DNA of 64,000 nucleotides from Theropithecus gelada (Eukaryota > Chordata > Mammalia > Primates > Cercopithecidae), in NCBI RefSeq assembly GCF_003255815.1, contig NC_037683.1:77621440-77685439 (forward strand), read 5' to 3'. The position numbers and the translations under genes are program-made. The notes under the pieces are model-generated. The model did not search any database. It saw only the letters and a list, made by a program, of their open reading frames with translations, and had not been told where the DNA came from. Shown here piece by piece: positions 31,071 through 42,355 of the stretch (position 1 is its first letter; each line of letters starts with the position of its first letter).

Positions 31071-33400
31071 GAATAGCTTTTTCTAGTTCTGTGAAAAATG
31101 AAGTTATTAGCTTAATAGGAATAGCATTGAATCTGTAGATTGCTTTGGCCAGTATGGTCATTGTCATGATATTGATTCTTCCAACCCATGAGCATAGAAT
31201 GTTTTTTCATTTGTTTGTGTCACCTATGATTTTTTTCAGCAGTATTTTATAGTTCTTGTTGTAGATATTTTTTATCTCCCTGGTTAACTCTATTCCTAGG
31301 TGTTTTATTTTTTGTGTGGCTATTGTGAATGGGATTTTGTTCTTGATTAGGCTCTCAGCTTGAATGTTATTGGTGTGTAGAAACACTATGGATTTTTGTA
31401 CAGTGATTTTTGAATCCTGAAACTTCACTGAAGTTGTTTATCAGTTCTAGGAGCCTTTGGTAGAGTCTTTAGAGTTTTCTAGGTATAGAATCAGATTGTC
31501 CACAAAGACAGACAGTTTGACTTCTTCTTTTTCTATGTGCATGCCTTCTCTTTCTCTTGTCTGATTGCTTTGGCAAGGACTTCCAGTACTGTGTTGAATT
31601 AAGAGTGGTGAAAGTGGTCATCCTTGTCTTGTTCCAGTTTTCAAGGGAATGCTTTCAGGTTTTGTCCGTTTAGTATGATATTGGCTGTGAGTTTGTAATA
31701 GATGATCTTATTATTTTGAGGTATGTTCCTTTGATACCTAGTTTCTTGAGGGTTTTTATCATGAAGGGATGTTGGATTTTATAAAGAATTTTTTTCTGCA
31801 TCTATTGAGATGATCAAATGGTTTTGTTTTTAATTCTGTTTATGTGATAAATCACATCTATTGATTGCATGAACCAATCTTGCATCCCAGGAATGAAGCC
31901 TAACTGATTATGGTGAATTAATTTTTGATGTGATGCTGAATTTGGTTTGCTAGATTTTGTTGAGGATTTTTGCATCTGTGTTCATCAGGGATATTGGCCT
32001 ATAGTTTTCTTTTTTCAGTGTGGTTTTTTTCCATGTTTTGGTTTCAAGGTGATCCTTGCTTCACAGAGTGAGTTAGGCAGGAGTTGTTCCACTTTGATTT
32101 TTTTGGATAGTTTCAGTAGGATTAGTATCAGCTCTTCCTTGTATGTCTGGTAGAATTTGGCTGTGAGTCCTGTGAGTCCATCTGGCCTGGGGTTTATTTT
32201 GGTTGGTAGTTTTTTTTTGTTTGTTTTTTTGTTTGTTTGTTTGTTTTTCTGATTCAATTTTGGAACTCGATATTGGTCTCTTCAGGGTTTTAATTTCTTC
32301 CTGTTTCCATTTTGGCAGATTGTGTGTTTCCAGGAATTTGTCTGTTTCCTTCAGACTTTCTAGTTTGTGTGCATAGAGGTGTTCATAATCGTCTCTGAGG
32401 ATCCTTTGTGTTTCTAAGGGATTGGTTGTAATGTTGCCTTTATCATTTCTATTTGTGCTTATTTGGATCTTCTCTGTTTTTTTTTTTCTTTGAATAATCT
32501 AGCTAGTAGTCTATCACTCTGATGTATTCTCTCAAAAACCAACTTTTGATTTTGCTGATTCTTTGTATGGATTTCTGGGTCTCAATTTTTTTTAAGGTCT
32601 CAATTTTTTTTCAGTTCTGCTCTGATTTTAGTTATTTTTTTCTTCTGCTAGCTTTGGAGTTAGTTTATTCTTGTTTCTCTAGTTCCTCTAGGTTTGAGGT
32701 TAGTTCATTAATTTGAGATTTATAATTTTTCAAGGTAGGTGTTTAGCACTAAAAACTCCTGTTAACACTGCTTTTTCTGCGTCCCAGAGATTTTGGTATT
32801 TTGCATCTCTGCTTTCATTTATTTTGAAGTTTGTAAAACATTTCTGCCTTAATTTTATTGTTTACTCCAAAGTCACTTTGAAGCAAGTTGTTTGATTTCC
32901 ATGTAATTGTGTGGGTTTGAAAGATCTTCTTGGTATTGATTTCTATTTTTATTCCACTGTGATCCAAGAGTATAATTGGTATGATTTCGATTGTTTTGAA
33001 TTTATTGTGACTTGCTTTATAGCTGAGCATGTGGTTGGCTTTGGAGTATGTTCCTTGTGTAGATGCAAAGAATATATATTCTTTGGTTGAAGGTAGAGTA
33101 TTCTGTACATATCTATTAGGTCCAATTGGTCAAGTGTTGCATTTAACTACAGATTTTCTTTGTTTGTTTTCTGCCTCAATGATCTGTCTATTGCTGTCAG
33201 TGGGGGTGTTGAAGTCCCCCACTCTTATTATATTGCTCTCTTAGTCTTTTTTGTAGGTCTAAAAGTACTTGTTTGATGAATATGAGTGCTCCAATGTTGG
33301 GTGCATATGTATTTAGGATAGTTAAGTCTTCTTGTTGAATTGAGCCCCCTTTTTAAAATTATGTATTACCTTTTTTTTGTCCTGTTTTACTCTTGCTGGA

Positions 33401-33517
33401 AAAGTCTGTTTTATATGATATAAGTTATATCATATAAACTTACCATATGTAACATATATATAAACTTATCATATATAACTTATAGATGTTATAAAAGTCT
33501 GCTTTATATTATATAAG
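33401..33517. repeat. AT-rich duplicated/palindromic patch in the older L1
   Basis: The same 24-mer type occurs at 33401-33424 and 33494-33517 (AAAGTCTGTTTTATATGATA... against AAAGTCTGCTTTATATTATA..., two mismatches). Just inside is an 11-bp inverted repeat TATATGATATA/TATATCATATA (33412-33422, 33426-33436) with a 3-base loop. None of this is present in the matching part of the young L1. Confidence 0.8.
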
Positions 33518-33799
33518 GATAGTTACCTATGCTCTTTTTTGTGTTGCATTTGTGTGACAGATCTTCTCTAAACCTTTACTTTCAGCCTATGGTTGTCATT
33601 ATATGTGAGGTGGGTCTCCTGAAGACAGGAGATAGATTGGTCTTATTTTTTATCCAATTTGCCACTCTGTGTCTTTTAAGTGGGGGGATTTAGGCCATTT
33701 CATTCCGGGTTAATACTGAGACATGAGATTTTGACCCTGTTATGAAGTTGCTGGCTGGTTGCTTTGTAGTTTCTATTGGGTGGTTGCTTTGTAGGATTT

Positions 33800-34900
33800 G
33801 TGGGCTGTGTGCTTAAGTGTGTTTTTGTGGTAACAGGTATAGTTCTTTCCTTTCCATGTTTGGAACTCTCTTATGGTTATCTTCTAAGATTGGTCTAGTG
33901 GTGGTGAATTCCCCTTAGGGCTTGCTTGTTTGGAAAAGATTTTATTTCTCCTTTGCTTATGAAGCTTAGTTTGGTGGGATATGAATTTCTTGACTGGAAT
34001 TTCTTTTCTTTAAGAATGCTGAAAATTGGCATCTAATCTCTCCTGGCTTGTAAGGTTTCTGCTGAGAAGTTTGCCATTAAACTAATGGGGTTCCCATTGT
34101 GTGTGATCTGACCTTTTTCCCTAGCTGTCTTTAAGATTTTTTCTTTAGCATTGACCTTGGACAGTCTGGTGACTATATGTCTTGGTGATGTTCGTTTTGT
34201 ATAGTATCTCATAGGTGTTCTCTGGATTTCTTGTATCTAAGTGTCTACCTCTCTAGCAAGATTGGGGAAATTTTCATGAATTATTCTCTCAAATATGTTT
34301 TCCAAGGTATTTTCTTTTTCTCCACTTCTCTCAGGAATGCCAATAATTTGTAAGATTTGTCACTTTATTTACATAATCCCATATTTCTCAAAAACTGTTC
34401 TTTTTAAAATTCTTTTTTTCTTTATTTTTGTCTGATGGAGTTAGTTTGAAAGACTGGTTTCTAAGCTCTGAAATTCCTTCTTTTGCTTGGTTCAGTCATA
34501 TTGATGAAATTTTCAGTTGTATTTTCAAATTCCTCACGTGAGATTCTAATTCTAGCATTAGAATCTCACGTGAGGAATTTGAAAATACAATTTTTAGAAT
34601 TAGATTAATGATTAATTTCTTTTTAAGATGTTTGTCTTTTCTTTCATTTCCTGGATTGCTTTACAGAGTTTCTTTGTGTTGATTTTTCAACCTTGTCTTG
34701 AATCTTGTTGAGCTTGCTTGCAATCCATGCTTTGAATTCTTTTATCTGTCATAACTGAGTTTCCATTTTGGTTAGGGGCCATTGCTGGATAGTTAGTGTT
34801 ATTCTTTGGTGGCGTTACTACATTCAGATTTTTCTTGGTGCTGGAATTCCTGCACTGGTTCCTTCTCATCTGGAAATGCTGGCACTTCTAATTTTTGTAA
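33800..34900 (-). pseudogene. Decayed ORF1 of the older L1
   Basis: Plus-strand blocks such as GAAGCTTAGTTTGGTGGGATATGAA and TCTCCTGGCTTGTAAGGTTTCTGC mirror the ORF1 3' half of the young L1. The 5' boundary is vague. There is no open frame, and it is interrupted by a perfect palindrome at 34517-34590. Confidence 0.75.
34517..34590. repeat. Perfect inverted repeat, 34-bp arms, 6-bp loop
   Basis: Arm 1 at 34517-34550 begins TTGTATTTTCAAATTCC. Arm 2 at 34557-34590 is its exact reverse complement and ends GGAATTTGAAAATACAA. The spacer is TCTAGC. Each arm contains CACGTG. The flanks (G versus T) do not pair. Confidence 0.97.
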
Positions 34901-35501
34901 TTAGTTTCATGCAGGTAGGATTTTTTCTTTTTCTTTCCATATATATTTTTGTTCTTTCTTTTTGTCTCATTCTCTTTCCCTCTCCCTTTCCCTTTCCCTT
35001 CCTAGGGGGTGTGACTGTAGAGAATGCCGGGTAGGGTCTTTTGGCTTTACTTCTATGGCCCTGTGCACTTTGGTTGTCAGGTTTTATATTGGGCTGTGCA
35101 GTTTGACCCACCAGCCAGTAGATGGCGCAGATGAGTAAGTGCTGGCTGTGGCCTTTGTGGCTTGGTATATATTTGATCCTTGTTCACTAGGAGAAACTCT
35201 TTGCTGCCTCAGACAGCAGGCTAATTCATGGAGTGCATAGTGGTCTGAGCTCCCTTCTCAGCCCCGATGGAGTAGTTGGCAAGATGGGCAGGGCAGGACT
35301 GGGCAGGTTTGCCTACACTTCCCCCAACAGCAGGCACAAGCACCAGCACCAAGGGAGAATCCAGTGGGCGGCCACCAAATGCCCAGACATGTGCCTAGGC
35401 ATGGAGCTGAGAAGCCTCCTTGGCCTTAAGTTCTCTGCAAGGTGATGGAGTGGGGGGTGGGGGCAGCGGGGTGGCCTAAACTTCTAATCCAGGAGAGTGA
35501 A

Positions 35502-36055
35502 TGCTCTAGATGCTCAAAGATCTGCCTGTATATGGAGCAGAGAATGCCTCCCTATACCATGATCTCTACACAGGAAGGGTAGGGCAGTTCAGGCTGCTGA
35601 TTCAGGCAAGTGGGTGCTCCAAATGTCTGGAGATCTGCTTGGGCATGGAGTGGAGAGGGCCCCCTTGCACAGCATCTCTGCATAGGGAAGGTGGGCAACT
35701 CAGACTACTAGTTCATGTGAGGGAGTGCTCCAAAGGCCTAGAGATCTGCCTACTGCCTGTGTGTGGAGCAGAGATAGCCTCACTGCACCACAATCTACGC
35801 ATAGGAAGGGTGGAGTGCTCAGGCTGCTGATCTAGGCGAGGAGGGGCTCTGAATACTTGGAGATCTGCCTGGGCATAAAGCAGAGCCCCACTACACCATG
35901 ATCTATATCCACGAAGGGTGGGGTGGCTTAGGCTGCTGGTCCAGGCAAGCAGATGCTCCAAATGCCTGGAGTTCTGCCTAGGAGTGGAGCGGAGAGGGCC
36001 CTACTGCACCATGATCTCAGGGGAACAGGCTGGGGCACTCAGCAATGACACATGC
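35502..36055. repeat. Five-unit ~110-bp tandem array in the older L1 5' UTR
   Basis: Unit starts lie at 35502, 35615, 35726, 35845 and 35954 (spacings 113, 111, 119 and 109). Each begins GCTCCAAA/GCTCTGAA-like, then GGAGATCTGCC..., GGAGCAGAG, CACCATGATCT and AGGAAGGGTGG, with GGCTGCTG near the end. Units are clearly diverged. A sixth, weaker unit may precede them at about 35390. Confidence 0.85.
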
Positions 36056-36741
36056 AGATTGGTTCCAGGTTGCCAAGCTGGACTTGGCAGCACATCTCAT
36101 TGTCTAGGAGAAACTGCAGTTGTAGGAGCACTTCTCCTGCCCCTGGCTTGCAATGGGGGAGAGCACAATTCTAGCCCTACTGCTGAGACACTTTTCACAG
36201 TTCTGGCTGCTCCAGAGAAGGCACTACAATCTCTGGGCTGAGACTAAAATGACTTTGTGGTTACACTGCCAGGTTACCACAGAATGACTGACTTTGTATG
36301 TACTTGGATTAAAAATGGCCTCCTGCTCTTGGTCTGGGAAAACATCTGCAGCTTTTCCCAGTGTTTTTCCCTCACAGTATCTTCAAGCCTCTCCCTAAGT
36401 TAGCTCCAGGGCTTGGGAAAAACAAAGTGTACTCCCTCGGCCGGGGTTGCCTGGACCCCCAGTGGAAAGGTCTGTCACAGAGGGAGACTCCCTTCCTCTC
36501 TCACGTACTGGGACTTCACTCACTTTTATCAACCAAATGCTGCCATGGTGGGCTGTTTGTTTATATTCTCCTCCCTTGGATTTGGGGTGTCTATATATTT
36601 CTGGTGGATTTCCATTTTCTTTCTTGAATTAAAGCTCACAGAGTTCATCTTTATGCACTATTTTGCTATTTCCAAGTGGCTGAGGCATGCTAAAATCCTC
36701 TCACATAGGCAGATTTCCAGGCATCTGGATGAGAGAATCCA

Positions 36742-36748
36742 CCATCTT
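36742..36748 (-). promoter_or_regulatory. YY1-like motif at the older L1 5' end
   Basis: Sense AAGATGG, in the same end position as the YY1 site of the young L1. It supports the view that the older copy is full length at its 5' side. Confidence 0.6.
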
Positions 36749-36850
36749 GGAAAAATTTTTAAATAATTTTTGACATTTATGAAGCTTATATTTGTTACTA
36801 GTTTCAACATTTTAATTTTATTCTTATTTTTTACCTCTCTCTGTCTTTTA

Positions 36851-36866
36851 AAAAAATAAAGTGGCA
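36851..36866. repeat. Alu target-site duplication, left
   Basis: AAAATAAAGTGGCA-type flank matching AAAATAAAGCAGCA at 37203-37216 with two transitions. Confidence 0.7.
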
Positions 36867-37201
36867 GGCTGGGTACGGTGGCTCATGCCTGTAATCCTAG
36901 CACTTTGGGAGGCCGAAGTGGGCAGATTGCCTGAGTTCAGGAGTTTGAGAGCAGCCTGGGCAACATGGTGAAACCCCATCTCTACTAAAATACAAAAGAA
37001 ATTAGCTGAGTATGGCAGTGTGTGCCTGTAATCCCAGCTACTTGGGAGGCTGAGGCAGGAGAATTGCTTGAACCCAGGAGGCGGAGGTTGCAGACAACTG
37101 AGATTGCACCACTGCACTCCATCCTGGGCAACAGAGCAAGACTCCGTCTCTACAAAAAAAAAAAATAAATAAAATAAATGAATAAATAAAAATAAAAAAA
37201 T
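36867..37201 (+). mobile_element. Alu (AluS-like), full length
   Basis: Starts GGCTGGGTACGGTGGCTCATG, with both monomers complete, ending GAGCAAGACTCCGTCTC and then a patterned A-rich tail (AAATAAATAAAATAAATG). Target duplication is present on both sides. Confidence 0.95.
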
Positions 37202-37504
37202 AAAAATAAAGCAGCAAGGCCAAAATGTAATAAATACCAGCAACCACAAAATTACATAAACATTGTTAGGTAAAGAGGTTGCTGTTACTGCCAGAACCAC
37301 AACATCTGGTTGCTAAGCATGCTTCACTACATGATTGGTCAAAATGTTCATTCGTCAGCCAGGGAAACAAAGTCCATATTTGGCTTATGAAAAGTGATTT
37401 ATGGATTTTAGTGTATAATGTGCAGAGGTGAAATGAATGGGGGTTCGTTGTAGCCTGCATTTTTAGTCGATGTATTTTCATTTGCCTCTAAGACATCTGC
37501 ACAG

Positions 37505-37780
37505 ACATGTCCTCAAGAGCACCTCATTCCTCCCAGCCTCCCTCCAGCTCAGGTGGAGATACCACCATCTTTCCTAGTTATTCAGAACAGAAACCTGAAA
37601 TTATCTCTGACATCACCTCTGTTCCCACACCTTGGAGATTTTGTACCTTTGTCATTGAAACTGCCCTGCCCTTTCCATTCCTGTTACCACTAACCTAGTT
37701 AAGTCCTGTGTCATTTTTTCAGCTGTCTTTTGAGTTACAGAAGCCATCTTACTGATCTTTCTTCTTTTATCCATCTTCTA
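37505..37780 (+). repeat. L2-like fragment
   Basis: CCTGAAATTATCTCTGACATC, CATTCCTGTTACCACTAACCTAGTTAAG and CAGAAGCCATCTTACTGATC follow the order of the L2 3' third. Divergence is high, so the call is tentative. Confidence 0.5.
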
Positions 37781-37784
37781 TAAT

Positions 37785-38096
37785 AGGGGTCTGCAAACCT
37801 TTTCTGTAACAGGCCAGATAGCAAAATTATAGACTTCTTAGGCCATATGGTTTCTGTTGTAACTATCCAACTCTGCCTTTGTGATGGCAGCCATTGATAC
37901 TATGTAAATGGACAAATATTGTCTGTGTTTCAGTAAAACTTTATTTATGGGCACCAAGATTTGAATTTCATGTAATTTTCATGTGCCACAAAATATGATT
38001 TTTCTTTTGATTTTTAAAAGCCATTTTAAAATGTAAAGAAATTCTTAGCCCATAGGGCCATATAAAAGTCTCACAGGCTATAGGTTTGCTGACTCA
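37785..38096. mobile_element. Non-autonomous hAT-type DNA transposon remnant
   Basis: AGGGGTCTGCAAACCTTTTC, AACAGGCCAGATAG, TTAGGCCATATGG, CAGTAAAACTTTATTTATGG and GGTTTGCTGACTCA form the familiar 'ggtctgcaaac...ttttctgtaaagggcc' hAT element. The ends GTCTGCAAACC and GGTTTGCTGAC are terminal inverted repeats. I do not name the MER number. Confidence 0.75.
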
Positions 38097-39929
38097 AGTT
38101 CTACCTGGTTACCAGAATTAGCTAAGTAAAATATAAGTCTGAACATTTCATTTGAATGCTTAAACCCATAAAAGTTTGCCAACAGGGACTAAAATAATAA
38201 GGCTTATCTTACTTAAAATGGCTTATTGAGTCCCTCATGATCACAGGTCCAGCATCATAGCTTGCCAGTTCATAGCTTGCACTGCACTGTTCAGAATGCC
38301 GACCTCCTTGCAGTATCCTGCCCACACTGAGATCCTTCTTTTTGAGGCCTTGGCCTCCCTTCCTGGAGTGTCTCCCATTTACATTTCTTTTTCTCTTTCT
38401 TTCTCTCATGGAACAACCATGTCTCATTCTATTCTGTGTTCCTATCATTTCACCTCCTGCCCAGGGCCCTGCTAAAGTAGGCTCTTCATAAATATTTGCT
38501 GAATGCATGTATATGTGCATGCATGCATGAATGAATGGACAAATGAATGAGTGGAATGGAATAGTTAAATGAGCCAATTTTGCTATTTTGCTAACAACCC
38601 TGACCAAGCTGTTGGTGAGTTCACAGGTTGAAACCAGTACAGGCAGTTCTTAACATAGGAATGGGTTGAGTTCCAAAAGTTTGTTTGTAAATTGGTTGTT
38701 CAGAACTTGGAACATGTTTTCCCATATAAATGATGTTATAAACTATGCTTAACTATTCAGCTTAGTCCACAAAAATATTATTTGAGGCATCATGTCACTG
38801 AAATAAAATTAGAAAATAATAACTAAGGTATCACCTTTTAAATTTTATTAAAATATTTTAAGCCCACTTTTCATCTCAAGAAACTCTGAAAGACTTTTTC
38901 TGGCACAGTGTAACGTTATAAATGAAACAAAACTGAATGCTGGTAAAGGCTTAGTGTGGGTAAAGCAGGGAGAGAAAGAGATTCTGAAATTTTTATGGGA
39001 AACTGAGTGTTTTTAAGAGAATCAATTCTTTACTATTTTTGTTCTACTTCAGAAATTGTGGTTTTCTTTGCCATACTCAATGTTTATCACAAGAACTCCT
39101 TCTGAGATCATTGGAAAGATTATGGCCCTGTTTTGAGAATCAAATATAAAGATATATAGACACATTTTAGAGACCTCCTCCAAAAAAAAAATCTTCTTAA
39201 CCACTCACTTCCTACCTTCTTTAGCAAAATTTTATTTTATCTAATTTGTTTCTCTTGCTTTAGAAATATTAATATTTAATAATAATTTTCTTTTTCTTTT
39301 TCTCTTCATTTTCCTTTCTGATTCATCAGTATTTTTCATATGGTCTTCAGTTTCCTTGGACCTTGTAGAGGATCAGGTAGGTACCAGTAGGGCCAATGAT
39401 TAAACCACGTTCCTCAATTTATTTTCATTTACTAATTGACTTGTTTGTTAAATCTTCCCTCTATTTAACACATATTTATTAAAATGCTTTCTAAATGTAA
39501 GGCAGAAGGCCAGGCTGTCTATCAGTTAGGGAAAAGGGTTTGGAAAAACAGAAAGAAGTTAATAGGAATGAAAGGAAGTTTGAAGAGGAAGAACAAGACG
39601 TGGTATTCAGAAACCACAAAGATCTAGGTCTTTCTTGGTAATAGGATATGCTCATTGTAAAAAATCCTAAAATTACAGAACTGTTTAATGTAGACAAGTA
39701 AATTCCATCTTAAATCCCCCTCTTGCAGATGAGGCATTTATGTCCAGATTTTATTTCATGCATATATGGACATTATTATGCATTGATGTTAACGATTTTT
39801 ATGAAACTGGAATCTTTCCTTTTTTCATCAAATCTGGAATGCTCAATTGAAAATACGCCATTGTTTTGTGTATCACTAAGAAAGAAGAAAGCTCTGCCAG
39901 TTTAGCTTTGACACAGTGCGCCAGATATG
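38097..39929. other. Mostly single-copy spacer, possible DNA-element trace
   Basis: CAGGCAGTTCTTAACATAGGAATGGGTTG at about 38641 vaguely resembles the end of an old DNA transposon, but I cannot support it. A GCATGCATGCATGAATGAATG stretch lies at about 38518-38538. No genes seen. Confidence 0.4.
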
Positions 39930-40340
39930 TATTCTGATTGTCCTTCCATATCCATTCTCCACCTTGCCCTCTTCCCTGAAAGGCTAGTTTGTGTGGACCA
40001 TGTCATTGGGCTCCCTTGTCCTCCAGCTTTCAGTTGGATCTGGCCAATGGGGAACTTTTGCAAGAGGCCGAAGGAAAGGAGAAGAGTGAGGGATGGCGAT
40101 TCATTCCTGTAGCTTTGTCCCTAACTGATGCCTTGTGCTGAACGTGGTCCTAGCTAGAAGAGCACTTTCTTCTCAAGGCGCAGACTGTTATCCACATGAC
40201 TGACTGACTCCCTTCTTCTTCAAACTGGCCATTACCTTTATATTTAGTCCCCTTATTAAATCTTCCTTAAAGCATTGTAATTTGAGTGTGCTATCTGCTT
40301 CCTTATGTGATGCTGATGGATACGTAAACCATCAACTGTA
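39930..40340. repeat. Ancient repeat, family not assigned
   Basis: CCAGCTTTCAGTTGGATCTGGCCAATGGGG and ATATTTAGTCCCCTTATTAAATC...GAGTGTGCTATCTGC...GATGCTGATGGATAC resemble a common old mammalian repeat with the 'ctttattaaactctcc...gtgtgccatctg' ending. The family name is uncertain. Confidence 0.4.
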
Positions 40341-40429
40341 AGGCACACTCTAATTTCCAGGAAGTTAAAATATAAAGCTCTTAGAATTGTTGATATTCTA
40401 CAACTTTTTTCCCCTACAAAAAAGTATAT

Positions 40430-40955
40430 ATTAATATGTTAGCACAAAGACATGCATGTGAATGTTCATGGCAGCATTATTTATAATAGCCCAGAATAGA
40501 AACAACCCAAATGTCCATCAGCTGGTGAATGGATAAACAAAATATGGTTTAGCCATATAATGGAATACTATTCAGCAATAAAAAATAATGAATTCTAAAA
40601 CATCTTACATCATACTTCAAACTTCGTGCATCATACAAACTTCAAAAAAAATTATGCTAAGTGAAAGAAACCAGGCACAAAAGACCACATATTGTGATTT
40701 GCATTTTTCATTGGTACAAAATGTTCAAAAAGTCAAATTGATAGGGACAGAAAGTTGATATGTTCTTGCCTAGGGTTGGAGATGGGAACAGGGATTAACT
40801 GTGTATAGGTATCATGGATCCTATTGGGATGATGGCATTGGTCTAATCTTAGGTTACAGTGACAGTTACACAACTTGGTAAGTTTACTCATAACCAAAGG
40901 TGAATTTTATGGTGTGTAAAATGTACCTCAATAAAGTTGTTGTTTTTGAAGAAGT
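40430..40955 (+). repeat. Old mammalian L1 3' end
   Basis: The sense sequence is a decayed ORF2 C-terminus and 3' UTR: GGCAGCATTATTTATAATAGCC, AACAACCCAAATGTCCATCAGC, ATAATGGAATACTATTCAGC, TATGCTAAGTGAAAGAAACCAGG, then GGTGAATTTTATGGTGTG and CTCAATAAAGTTG. It includes a small private duplication (CATACTTCAAACTTCGTGCATCATACAAACTTC). Confidence 0.88.
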
Positions 40956-42194
40956 ACACATTGACTATCTTTTTATGTCAGCAACTGTGGCTCTAATGTA
41001 ACCCATATGTTTAATGCTTTTGTATATAAATCATTGTTTTTTTGCTATGTAATGTTGATGGATGCACAACCTCAGTTCCTTTTCACTCCATCCTCCACTC
41101 TACAATAATCTACTTACATAAAAGCACTAAATGTATTGTAGACTTTATCAAATGTTGTACAGGGGAGAGTTAGTATTCACACAGAGAAATCTGCTGTTTA
41201 AGTCTCTCTAGATCTCCCCAGGGGATCCCCCAGTAGGAACTCTTCACCAGCATGAAGTGCCAACCTGGGCTGGGTGCTCTTTTTTCCTCTCTCTCTTTTA
41301 AGCAAACACATTGACCATGCTTATTGCAGACCAGTTCTACCTGTATCTCTTAGTCCCAGATTCGAGTGGCTCCCTCAGTCTGAGATGCCCACCAAGGGGA
41401 CTTATCCAAGCATTTGCCCAACAAAAGCAAGTCTCCCTCTTTCGAGTCGGGGTATTCAAATACAGCTGTTAGAAAAAGTAACATTATATTACTATATTCT
41501 TTATTTGGTTGCTGCATGATATTTTCTTTTATAGATAAAATAAACTTTTAATCAAGTTTTCTCCTTAATATTCTTGTGCAGTCACATATCTTCATACAAG
41601 GACACAAGAGCTCCCTATTGTTGAATTTAGGTTAGATTTAGTGTTTATCCACAATTGTGCTTAAGCCATGCCCTCCACATTGCCAAGGATAATCAAGAGT
41701 TGGCCGTAATTGCTTATACCCTTGATTTTGGAATGTGTGATTAATTATATGTAAATATTATTTCCTGTTAATTGGTGTTTTCAGTATAAATGGCCTAGTT
41801 AAAATATTTTTTCAGTGCTTGTTTCTTTTATAACCATAAGATCATTTTTCGTGTTCCTCATTGATTTCCTATGGAAATAAAAATAAAACGCATTGAAATT
41901 TGTCACATGAATTTAAATTGCAACTACAGCTAATTTAACTACTTAGTTTAATTAAAATGCCTACTATGCTAGACAGCAGCAGTATATTAGAAGGATCATT
42001 TATAGTTCTCTGCCCTTAAGGATCTGAAAGGCTAATTGAAAGTCAGACATGTAAACAGCTAACCTGCGAAAGATTCAAATAAACATTCAGAATCATGACC
42101 AGGCAGTAAGAAATAGAAGGAACTCTTTAATCAGTTGTCATGTAAAGCTAGTCTAGTTGAAAGTAATTTAGGAAGTATTATTATTTTTTAAATT
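40956..42194. other. Single-copy spacer
   Basis: AT-rich sequence with no recognised repeat or gene. Confidence 0.45.
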
Positions 42195-42355
42195 TTTGTA
42201 AGAGGTAACTAACATTAAGAAGATGAAGCTGAAAGAGACCTTTGAAGTAAATCTAATCAGTGTCCTTAGGTAACAAATGGAGAAACAGAGGTCTTGACTG
42301 GGAGAGGGACTTTATAAGGTCACACGGCTTGGAGTCAAAGAACTAGGGCTCAGAA
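42195..42355 (-). repeat. MIR SINE fragment
   Basis: TAACAAATGGAGAAACAGAGG then AAGGTCACACGGC and GGCTCAG is the reverse complement of MIR's conserved core. Confidence 0.6.

Larger units (their letters stand above)
29278..33742 (-). pseudogene. Decayed ORF2 of the older L1
   Basis: Homologous to ORF2 across its length. Intact patches occur at 29238-29525, where the minus-strand frame contains MEYYTAIKKNKIMSFAATWM, like the ORF2p C-terminus; at 31207-31428 (KYLG-type region preserved as KHLGIELTREIK); at 32015-32257; and at 32815-33030. Many frameshifts and stops separate them, and an Alu (30728-31056) and an L1 fragment (29636-29742) interrupt it. It cannot encode a functional reverse transcriptase. 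Confidence 0.85.
29061..36755 (-). mobile_element. L1: Older, probably full-length L1 (decayed), with nested insertions
   Basis: The minus-strand order is the same as in the young L1: 5' UTR remnant (about 34900-36755), ORF1 remnant (about 33800-34900), ORF2 remnant (about 29278-33742), 3' UTR and short tail. The 5' end in sense starts ...CCAAGATGGTGG, keeping the YY1-like motif. Its 3' end (TTACCTGGGTATATTGTGTGATGCTGAGG on the plus strand) is of older primate L1PA/L1PB type. No long ORF survives. It is interrupted by an Alu and a short L1 3' fragment and carries local rearrangements. The subfamily call needs alignment. Confidence 0.88.
34900..36755 (-). repeat. 5' UTR remnant of the older L1
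   Basis: The region continues beyond ORF1 to the CCACCATCTTGG end (sense CCAAGATGGTGG) at 36741-36750. It contains the ~110-bp tandem array at 35502-36055 and polypyrimidine runs at about 34920-35000 (CCCTCTCCCTTTCCCTTTCCC). Confidence 0.75.

Noticed and set aside
29061..36755. Possibility that the older L1 is also coding-competent
   Set aside because: ORF2 and ORF1 are broken into short frames with many stops, and an Alu and other insertions interrupt it.
36848..37300. 150-codon minus-strand open frame with 'SCSVAQDGVQWCNLSCLQPPPPGF'-type peptide
   Set aside because: This peptide is the typical antisense translation of Alu; the DNA is the Alu at 36867-37201.
38209..38607. 132-codon minus-strand frame
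   Set aside because: No similarity I recognise and no supporting gene structure.
38641..39020. Tigger/mariner-type DNA transposon
   Set aside because: Only a vague resemblance at the start; no terminal inverted repeat could be paired, so it was left unassigned.
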